From Microbacterium sp. AK009 (GTDB lineage Bacteria; Actinomycetota; Actinomycetes; Actinomycetales; Microbacteriaceae): a stretch of DNA of 64,000 bases. This document shows positions 54,659 to 61,299 of this stretch, one piece after another (position 1 is the stretch's first letter; every line of letters starts with the position of its first letter). A model generated the notes under the pieces. That model worked only from the letters and a program-made list of their open reading frames with translations. It had not been told where the DNA came from and did not search any database. The DNA lies in contig NZ_JACCCG010000001.1 of the NCBI RefSeq assembly GCF_013410955.1, positions 353,509-417,508 on the forward strand. The letters are read 5' to 3'. Position numbers and translations under genes: made by a program.

Positions 54659-55714
54659 ATGGCTCTGGACAACAACTTCAACGACGGGATCATTCTCGAG
54701 GAGAGCCCGGTCACGGACGACTCCGTGAACGACTCCGCCAACGGCAACTTCTCGGGCAACCTGTCGGGCAACACCGACAACTCGACGGAGACCGAGGACT
54801 CGAACAACACCAACAACGGTGTGATCGCCGATGACATCGAGGTCGAGGTCGAGGACTCCGGCAACACCGACAACTCGGTCGAGAACGAGGCTGAGGACTC
54901 CTTCAACGACAACTCGGACAACCGCGACCAGTCGGACAACTCGGTCGACAACTCGGTCGAGAACGAGGCTGAGGACTCCTTCAACGACAACTCCGACAAC
55001 TCGGTCGAGAACGAGGCTGAGGACTCCTTCAACGACAACTCCGACAACTCGGTCGACAACTCGGTCGAGAACGAGGCTGAGGACTCCTTCAACGACAACT
55101 CGGACAACTCGGTCGAGACCGAGATCGAGGACTCCTACAACGAGACCACCACGCTGAACGACGACTCGGTCACCGTCGGTGTCCGCCAGTACAACACCGG
55201 CATCGGTGGCGACCTGAACCTGGGTGGCCTCAGCGGCCACGCTGCCGTCGCCGTCGCGGGTGCCGCTGCCATCGACATCGACAACCGTGCCACGGTCGTC
55301 GACCAGTCGGTCAACCAGTCGATCGTGACGGACGACGGTGACGTCGACCAGTTCTTCGGTGCTGACGCGGTCGTCGCCTCGGGTGACATGGCTGTCGCCG
55401 GTGGCGACGACGTCGAGGTCGACAACTCGGTCACCTCGATCAACGTGGGTGACGTCGCGATCGGCAACGAGACCTACACGCTCAACATCGAGAACTCCTT
55501 CAACGACTCCTCCACGAACACCTGGAACGAGTACGACCTGGAGATCGAGGACTCCTTCAACACCGACAACTCGACCGAGTACGACGTGGAGGTTGAGATC
55601 GAGGACTCCTTCAACCAGGAGTTCGACGCCGACATCACCAACGAGTACGAGTGGGAGAACAGCGGTAACTTCTTCAGCGACGGCAGCGCCGTCGTCGACG
55701 ACATCAACATCTGA
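54659..55714 (+). CDS. Acidic repetitive IniB-like protein
   Basis: This is a 351-residue, strongly acidic protein made mainly of Asn, Asp, Glu and Ser, with no signal peptide or membrane segment. Residues about 70-150 repeat NSVENEAEDSFNDNSDN four times. Residues 207-287 (IDNRATVVDQSVNQ ... GDVAIGNETYTL) match a module in the protein at 60462. EDSFN units recur to the end. It lacks the N-terminal helical IniB domain that the 60462 protein has. Its position before two dynamin-family genes parallels mycobacterial iniB-iniA-iniC. An AAAGGGA ribosome site fixes ATG 54659. Function is unknown; it reads as a low-complexity, surface- or scaffold-type protein. Confidence 0.75.
   Translation: MALDNNFNDGIILEESPVTDDSVNDSANGNFSGNLSGNTDNSTETEDSNNTNNGVIADDIEVEVEDSGNTDNSVENEAEDSFNDNSDNRDQSDNSVDNSVENEAEDSFNDNSDNSVENEAEDSFNDNSDNSVDNSVENEAEDSFNDNSDNSVETEIEDSYNETTTLNDDSVTVGVRQYNTGIGGDLNLGGLSGHAAVAVAGAAAIDIDNRATVVDQSVNQSIVTDDGDVDQFFGADAVVASGDMAVAGGDDVEVDNSVTSINVGDVAIGNETYTLNIENSFNDSSTNTWNEYDLEIEDSFNTDNSTEYDVEVEIEDSFNQEFDADITNEYEWENSGNFFSDGSAVVDDINI
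54871..55110 (+). repeat. Internal near-identical DNA repeats in the IniB-like gene
   Basis: Four copies of a roughly 48-base unit start near 54871, 54950, 54998 and 55057. They share AACTCGGTCGAGAACGAGG and CTGAGGACTCCTTCAACGAC almost base for base. Such identity suggests recent expansion and likely length variation between strains. Confidence 0.8.
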
Positions 55715-55739
55715 ACCCAACGCATCGTCTAGCAACACA

Positions 55740-55777
55740 CCTTGCCCGGCCACCCCTTGGGGAGTGGCCGGGCAAGG
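55740..55777 (+). terminator. Strong terminator between the IniB-like gene and the first GTPase
   Basis: Perfect 14-base arms (55740-55753 and 55764-55777) enclose a 10-base loop, 26 bases after the stop. It would limit read-through, so the IniB-like protein should be made in excess over the GTPases, or the GTPases have their own promoter (TACCGT at 55827-55832). Confidence 0.75.
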
Positions 55778-55863
55778 CGCGTTTGGGGCCGGAGGCGTGA
55801 CAGTACGCGGTAGATCGAAGTTGGCGTACCGTGTCAGTGGGGATGCAGGAACAAGGGGGATAC

Positions 55864-57774
55864 GTGGCGGACGAAACGAACGGCAGCAGAGTGGCGACCG
55901 ACCGGGATCGCAAGAATCAGGATGTGGCAGCGCAACCGGCCCTGGCGCAGAGCGAAACCGGGAAGGTACTGGTTGCGCTCGTCGACAGCATCGGAACCCT
56001 CGCGGATTCGGCGGGACGCAGTGATCTTTCGGTCCGGCTCCACCACACCCGTGACCGCTTGGAAGACCCGAACGTCCGCGTCATCGTCGTCGGCGAGTTC
56101 AAGAAGGGCAAGAGCAAGCTCATCAACGCCCTCGTCAACGCCCCGGTGTGCCCGGTCGACGACGACGTCGCCACGAGCGTCCCGACCGCGGTGGGATACT
56201 CCGAGACCCCCGGGGCCTGGGTCGTCACACAGAAGGAGGGTGAGCCCGGCGTGGTCGAACGACTGGAGGTTCCCCTCGAGAGCCTCGCCGACTACGTGTC
56301 CGAGAAGGGCAATCCCCAAAACGCGCAGCAGATCATCGGCGCCGAGGTCGCGCTGCCCCGCGAGCTCCTCAAAGGGGGGCTTCGTCTCGTCGACTCTCCG
56401 GGGGTCGGCGGTTTGGACTCCACCAACGCGCTGACGACCCTCGCAGCCCTCTCCAGCGCTCACGCCGTGCTGCTGGTCTCGGACGCCTCACAGGAGTACA
56501 CCGAGCCCGAGGTGCAGTTCCTTCGCCACGCGATGCGGGTGTCGCCGAACGTCGCCGCGGTCATCGCCAAGACCGACCTCTACCCGCACTGGCGCGAGAT
56601 CGAACAGATCGACCGCGGCCACCTGGGAGACGTCGGCGACGTGCCGGTCTTCTCCGTGTCGAGCGATCTCCGTCTCATGGCCGCGCAGCTCCAGGACCGC
56701 GAATTGAACGATGAATCGGGCTTTCCCGCCCTCGTCTCGCATCTGCGTCGCGACGTGCTGGGACGTGCGGAAGACATCCAGGCCCGCTCCGCCGTGCACG
56801 ACCTCATCTCCGTCGTCGACCAGTTGCAGATGTCGCTCAACACCGAGCTGAACGCCATCCTGCATCCGGAAGACACCCCCCGCATGATCGCGCAGCTCGA
56901 AGACGCCAAGTCGCGCGCCGAGGAGTTCCGCGGACGTTCCTCGAAGTGGCAGACCGCCCTGAACGACGGCGTCGCCGACCTCATCTCGGACATGGAGCAC
57001 GACCTGCGCGACCGGCTGCGCCGTGTGCAGCGCGAGGCCGAAAACGCCATCGACGAGGGCGACCCCGGTCCCATTTGGGACCAGATGACCGAGTGGCTCG
57101 ATCAGCGGATCTCTGCAGCTGTCTCCGAGACCTTCGTCTGGACCGACGAGCGCTCGCGCTGGCTGTGCGAAGAGGTCGCCGACCTCTTCCAGGAGGGGGA
57201 GACCGAGATCCCGCTCGTCTACGTCGCGGACACGTCGGGCGTACTCGATCCGATCGATCAGATCTCCGACCTCGACCCGGGAACCCTCGGGGCTGCCGAG
57301 AAGATTTTCATCGGTGTCCGCGGGTCCTACGGTGGTGTGCTGATGGTGGGCCTCGCGACGGGCCTCATCGGCCTGTCGCTGATCAACCCGCTCTCCCTCC
57401 TCGCCGGCGTTCTCGTGGGTCGCCGCGCCTACCGCGAAGACATGGGCAACCGCCTCTCGCGTCGCCGGTTCGAGGCGAAGAACATCGTCCGCCGGCATAT
57501 CGACGAGGTCATCTTCCAGGTCTCCAAGCAGCTGAAGGACCGCCTGCGCATGGTCCAGCGGGCGGCGCGCGACCACTTCGGCAGCATCGCCGACGAGCTT
57601 CATCGGTCGCTGTCGGAGGCGGTCCTCGCCGCCAAGCAGGCCGCGGGATCGTTCTCGGCGAATCAGGACCAGCGCGTCAAGCAGCTGCAAACCCAGATTG
57701 CTCAGATCGAAGCGGTGCGAGCGAAGATCCCGAACGTCCCGGCCATCAAGCAGCTGGAGACGTCCCGGCGGTGA
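55864..57774 (+). CDS. Dynamin-family GTPase, IniA-like
   Basis: This is a roughly 636-residue GTPase, close to the 640 residues of mycobacterial IniA. G1 is GEFKKGKS (78-85), G3 DSPGVGG (from 177) and G4 AKTD (235-238). Long helical stalk regions follow, with a paired hydrophobic stretch near 480-515 (GGVLMVGLATGLIGLSLINP) that should insert in or span the membrane. The C-terminus is helical again (KQLQTQIAQIEAVRA). Bacterial dynamins remodel or repair membranes. Start choice is uncertain: the frame is open from GTG 55831, ATG 55843 is possible, and GTG 55864 follows AAGGGGGA. It overlaps the second GTPase gene by four bases. Confidence 0.85.
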   Translation: MADETNGSRVATDRDRKNQDVAAQPALAQSETGKVLVALVDSIGTLADSAGRSDLSVRLHHTRDRLEDPNVRVIVVGEFKKGKSKLINALVNAPVCPVDDDVATSVPTAVGYSETPGAWVVTQKEGEPGVVERLEVPLESLADYVSEKGNPQNAQQIIGAEVALPRELLKGGLRLVDSPGVGGLDSTNALTTLAALSSAHAVLLVSDASQEYTEPEVQFLRHAMRVSPNVAAVIAKTDLYPHWREIEQIDRGHLGDVGDVPVFSVSSDLRLMAAQLQDRELNDESGFPALVSHLRRDVLGRAEDIQARSAVHDLISVVDQLQMSLNTELNAILHPEDTPRMIAQLEDAKSRAEEFRGRSSKWQTALNDGVADLISDMEHDLRDRLRRVQREAENAIDEGDPGPIWDQMTEWLDQRISAAVSETFVWTDERSRWLCEEVADLFQEGETEIPLVYVADTSGVLDPIDQISDLDPGTLGAAEKIFIGVRGSYGGVLMVGLATGLIGLSLINPLSLLAGVLVGRRAYREDMGNRLSRRRFEAKNIVRRHIDEVIFQVSKQLKDRLRMVQRAARDHFGSIADELHRSLSEAVLAAKQAAGSFSANQDQRVKQLQTQIAQIEAVRAKIPNVPAIKQLETSRR

Positions 57775-59390
57775 CCACCTCGGCACGCGACGACGCGGCG
57801 AAACTGCTCGCATCGGCACTGGATCTCTATGACGAACCGTCCCACACTCGGACGGCGCTCGACGAGCTGCAGCGCCGTCTGCACGAGCCGCTGCGGCTGG
57901 CTCTCGCCGGCATGGTGAAGGCGGGCAAATCCACCCTCCTGAACGCCATCCTTGGTGAGAAGCTCGCGCCGACGGATGCGGGGGAGTGCACCCGGGTCGT
58001 CACCTGGTACCGGTACGCCACGACCCCGAGCATCACCCTCCACCCCCATGAGGGGGAGCCGCGACGGATGCCGATCAAGCGCGAGGCGGGGCGGCTCGTG
58101 CTCGAGCTCGACGGCGTCGCGGCCGAGGAGGTCGCCTGGATCGATGTCGGCTGGCCGTCGACGGGACTGCGCTCCGTCATTCTCATCGACACCCCCGGCA
58201 TCGCATCCCTGTCGACGGACGTGTCCGCGCGATCCACCGCCTTCCTCGTGCCCGAAGCCCGGCCGTCCTCGGCCGACGCGATCATCTACCTGATGCGGCA
58301 CCTGCATGCCTCCGACCTCAAGTTCCTGGAGTCGTTTCGCGACACCGCGGCTGGGTCGTCCGAGACGGTGAACGCGGTAGCCGTGCTGTCACGCGCGGAC
58401 GAGATCGGCTCAGGCCGTATCGATTCGATGCTGTCGGCGCAGAAGGTTGCCCGCCGCTACGAGAAGGACGGCGACCTCGCCTCCCTCTCGCTCGGCGTCG
58501 TCCCGGTCGCCGGGCTCCTCGCCGAAAGCGCTAAGACGCTGCGTGAGAACGAGTATGCCGCGTTCAAAGAGCTGGCTGCGCTGCCCCGCGACGATCGCGA
58601 GCGGCTCATGGTGTCGGCGGACCGTTTCGCCCGTCCGTCCGATCTGACGACGCTGAGCGAGAAGTCGCGGAAGGCGCTTCTCTCACGCTTCGGCATCTTC
58701 GGGGTGCGGCTCGCGGTGGCGCTGATCCGCGGGGGCGCGACGACGTCGACCGAACTCGCCGAGCAGCTGGTGCAGCACAGCGGCCTGAACGAGCTGCAGG
58801 GCTTCGTCCGCGAGCAGTTCCGTACCCGCGGGGCGGACCTCAAGGTCCGCGGGGTGCTCGATGGGCTCGAACAGACGATCCGCGACGACCCGCGGGAGGG
58901 GACGCAGTCGATCCTCGCCGGCATCGAGCGGATTCGAGCCACCGCGCACACGCTGCGTGAACTGTCCCTGCTGTCCCAGGCGAAGGCGTCGGGACTGCCG
59001 CTGCGCGCGGCAGACGCCACGACGGCGGAGCGCATCATCGGCGGGCACGGCGTCACGTCGACGGCGCGTCTCGGACTGGACGACGAGGCGACGGACGAGA
59101 CGGTGCGCGACGAGGTCGACGCGCAGCTCGCTTACTGGCGCTCGCTCAGCCAGTCGCCCTTGACCGAGCGCGCAGCCGTGGAGGTGTGCCGGGTCGTGAT
59201 CCGCAGCCTGGAGGAGATGGCGTCAGAAGTCTTCCGCGCCACCGGCGGGGCGGACATCGACGCGACGGGCCGTCCAGCGCAGCGCGTTGGGGAAGGTGCT
59301 GAAGAGCAGCGCGAGGACGGCGAGACCGGCCTGAGCGATGAAGAGTTGCTCGAGCATGGCTCCGTACTCTCCGGTCCCGACAAACTCTAG
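57771..59390 (+). CDS. Dynamin-family GTPase, IniC-like
   Basis: This is a 539-residue GTPase partner of the preceding protein, with G1 GMVKAGKST (47-55), G2-type Thr in ECTRVVTWYR, G3 DTPG (140-143) and a variant G4 SRAD (207-210). It has no long hydrophobic stretch, so it is probably a soluble or peripheral partner, as in IniA/IniC or DynA-type pairs. The GTG start overlaps the upstream stop (GTGA). The last 168 bases run across the 3' end of the convergent gene, and the tail (RPAQRVGEGAEEQREDGETG) looks like a late extension rather than conserved sequence. Confidence 0.83.
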   Translation: MTTSARDDAAKLLASALDLYDEPSHTRTALDELQRRLHEPLRLALAGMVKAGKSTLLNAILGEKLAPTDAGECTRVVTWYRYATTPSITLHPHEGEPRRMPIKREAGRLVLELDGVAAEEVAWIDVGWPSTGLRSVILIDTPGIASLSTDVSARSTAFLVPEARPSSADAIIYLMRHLHASDLKFLESFRDTAAGSSETVNAVAVLSRADEIGSGRIDSMLSAQKVARRYEKDGDLASLSLGVVPVAGLLAESAKTLRENEYAAFKELAALPRDDRERLMVSADRFARPSDLTTLSEKSRKALLSRFGIFGVRLAVALIRGGATTSTELAEQLVQHSGLNELQGFVREQFRTRGADLKVRGVLDGLEQTIRDDPREGTQSILAGIERIRATAHTLRELSLLSQAKASGLPLRAADATTAERIIGGHGVTSTARLGLDDEATDETVRDEVDAQLAYWRSLSQSPLTERAAVEVCRVVIRSLEEMASEVFRATGGADIDATGRPAQRVGEGAEEQREDGETGLSDEELLEHGSVLSGPDKL

Positions 59391-60437
59391 GGCGATGAGA
59401 TAGACGACCCCCATGACGAGGGTCGTCCCCAGCTGCCACCACCGGATGCTGGGTTTGCGGCCCGAGAACGAGACAAGCTGCGCGATCTGCAGCAGCAGAA
59501 TCGTCACCATGATCCCGAACACCGACCAGAAGAGGATGTCCGCCGCCGACTCGTAGGTCGCATCGTCCCGCCCCTCGTTGACGCCTCGGATGACATCCTG
59601 GATCAGCGGGAGCTGGTCTTCGCGGATCACGAAGTAGAAGACGATGGCAACCGCGCCGACGGCGAAGCTCAGCACCCAGAGGAACTGGGCCATGCGGACG
59701 GTGAAGGGCGGCGGCGCCTTGGCCAAAACGGGTGCTGCAGAGGGATTAACCAGTGCGGGTCGCTCGGGAGCGTCGCGCTTGGGCTGGAACCCGCGTCGCG
59801 GTGTCGAGACAACCGGGCCCTGCGGGGGCTGCTCCGGGTCGGTGTACAGCGGCACCGGTTGCTGCTGCCCCTGGCCGGGCGCGAACTTCGCCTGGCTCGC
59901 CGGGACCTGCACCGGCTGGATGCGACCGAGTGTCGCTCCCGATCGTGCGGGCGGCTGACCAGGATACGGCTGCGCGCCCTGCGGCGGGCGCTGAGGAGGT
60001 TGTTGTTGCCCCTGGGGGCGCTGCTGGCTCTGGCCGGGCGCCTGCTGTCCCTGCGGCCGCTGCTGTCCCTGGCCGGGCGCCTGCTTTCCCTGGGGGCGCT
60101 GCTGTCCCTGGCCGGGCGCCTGCTGTCCCTGGGGGCGCTGCTGTCCCTGGCCGGGCGCCTGCTGTCCCTGGGGGCGCGGTTGGCGCGGCGGTACGGGCGG
60201 ACCGCCTTCCTTTGCGGGCCGTGGGGCGCTTCCGCCCTCCGGAGGAACTTGTCCCTGCATGTGCCCCTCCGGCGCCGGAGTCTGCGCCGGCACGGCGTTT
60301 GCCGGTCGCTGGCGGGCCCGGCGTTTCTTTTCGGTCGCCGCGTGCTGCGCGAGGACATCGTCCACAAAAGAATCCTCAGCCGCGCGCCGGCTTGGGGCAT
60401 CGGCGCGCGGCTGAGGGGGCTTCTGATCGTCGGTCAC
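59223..60437 (-). CDS. Gln/Pro-repeat membrane protein of the ini-like locus
   Basis: This is a 404-residue protein. The first 240 residues are disordered and cytoplasmic, with four tandem copies of the 13-mer PQGQQAPGQGQQR (third and fourth with one change each). The C-terminal part (about 245-395) has four hydrophobic helices (MAQFLWVLSFAVGAVAIVFY, ILFWSVFGIMVTILLLQIAQ and two more). It follows the second IniB-like gene by 24 bases on the same strand. The repeats may mediate self-association; the function is unknown. It converges with the second GTPase gene and overlaps its end. Confidence 0.72.
   Translation of the reverse strand: MTDDQKPPQPRADAPSRRAAEDSFVDDVLAQHAATEKKRRARQRPANAVPAQTPAPEGHMQGQVPPEGGSAPRPAKEGGPPVPPRQPRPQGQQAPGQGQQRPQGQQAPGQGQQRPQGKQAPGQGQQRPQGQQAPGQSQQRPQGQQQPPQRPPQGAQPYPGQPPARSGATLGRIQPVQVPASQAKFAPGQGQQQPVPLYTDPEQPPQGPVVSTPRRGFQPKRDAPERPALVNPSAAPVLAKAPPPFTVRMAQFLWVLSFAVGAVAIVFYFVIREDQLPLIQDVIRGVNEGRDDATYESAADILFWSVFGIMVTILLLQIAQLVSFSGRKPSIRWWQLGTTLVMGVVYLIALEFVGTGEYGAMLEQLFIAQAGLAVLALLFSTFPNALRWTARRVDVRPAGGAEDF
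60000..60190 (-). repeat. 39-base tandem repeats coding PQGQQAPGQGQQR
   Basis: About four in-frame 39-base units lie inside the Gln/Pro-rich gene. Sequence between copies is highly similar, with CCTGGCCGGGCGCCTGCTG-type blocks repeated on the plus strand. Copy number is likely to vary. Confidence 0.75.
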
Positions 60438-60461
60438 AGAAGAACCTTACGGGGCGGACCG

Positions 60462-61178
60462 TTACGGCTGGTCGGTCTCCTCGGTGTAGACCACGGCGTC
60501 GTCGGAGGCGATGTTGCCGCTGTTGTCGTAGTCGTACGACGTGTCCGTCTCTTCGACGACGACGTCGTTGAAGGACTCGTCGGCGACCACGGTGGTGTCG
60601 GTGTCGGTCGACGCGTCGTTGTTGAAGGACTCGTCGGCGACCACGGTCGTGTCGGTGTCCGTGTTGGTGGACTCGTCGTCGAACGAATCCGTGATGTCGA
60701 CGTTCGTGGTGTCGTTACCGACCGCCACGTCACCAACCGTCACATCGGTCGTGGAGTTGTCGACCGAGGCATCGTCGCCGGCTGCGACCGACTCGTCGCC
60801 CGACGCGACGTTGGCCTCCTGGTCGAAAATCTGATTCACATCACCCTTTGCCCAGATGTTCTGGTTGACCGACTGGTCGACGATGGTCGCCCGATTGTCG
60901 ATGTGGAAGTTGTTCGCGATGTTCCAGATCTCCTTCTCGACCGGCGGCTTAGGACCGGGGCCAGGAGGATTCGGGTGGGGCGTGGGGTGCACGTCGGGGC
61001 GGTCGACGATGATCGGGGCGACAGCCCGAACGTCTTCCGCGGTGCATTCGGCGAGGCCGGCGCTGGCGAGAGCGGCCTCAGGGTTGGCGTCATACTCGGC
61101 TGCTGCCTCGGGATCGTTCAGCAAGCTCAGAATGAACTCGATCAGTGCATCGGCGATGGTCGCCAGCGGGGTAGTCAT
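60462..61178 (-). CDS. IniB-like protein with IniB_N-type domain
   Basis: This is a 238-residue acidic protein. Residues 1-55 (MTTPLATIADALIEFILSLL ... NPEAALASAGLAECTAEDV) are a helical domain of the type found at the N-terminus of mycobacterial IniB. A His/Pro linker (60-80) follows. Residues 93-173 (IDNRATIVDQSVNQ ... GDVAVGNDT ... SFDDESTNT) match the module at 207-287 of the 54659 protein. Two TDTDTTVVADESFN repeats close the protein. AGGAG precedes ATG 61178. It lies between the regulator gene and the Gln/Pro membrane protein gene. The biochemical role is unknown. Confidence 0.78.
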   Translation of the reverse strand: MTTPLATIADALIEFILSLLNDPEAAAEYDANPEAALASAGLAECTAEDVRAVAPIIVDRPDVHPTPHPNPPGPGPKPPVEKEIWNIANNFHIDNRATIVDQSVNQNIWAKGDVNQIFDQEANVASGDESVAAGDDASVDNSTTDVTVGDVAVGNDTTNVDITDSFDDESTNTDTDTTVVADESFNNDASTDTDTTVVADESFNDVVVEETDTSYDYDNSGNIASDDAVVYTEETDQP

Positions 61179-61276
61179 AAGTCGGCTCCTGTCTCTGCGA
61201 GACTCTTTACAGAGGCTATGCGGTGGTCTTCGGTCTGGAATCGGGGGTTAGCCCCAAAAGTCGTGGGGGTTCTACG

Positions 61277-61286
61277 GGGTTCCCCC
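61277..61286 (-). promoter_or_regulatory. GGGGGAACCC box upstream of the second IniB-like gene
   Basis: Read on the minus strand this is GGGGGAACCC, 98 bases before ATG 61178. It matches 54554-54563 in sequence, orientation to the gene, and distance. More C- and G-runs follow (61241-61270, minus). CATAGCCT near 61213-61220 is a possible -10. Confidence 0.4.
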
Positions 61287-61299
61287 GATATGTCGCGGC

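Noticed and set aside
60000..60190. CRISPR or structural DNA repeat
   Set aside because: The 39-base units are in frame and encode PQGQQAPGQGQQR repeats of a real membrane protein.
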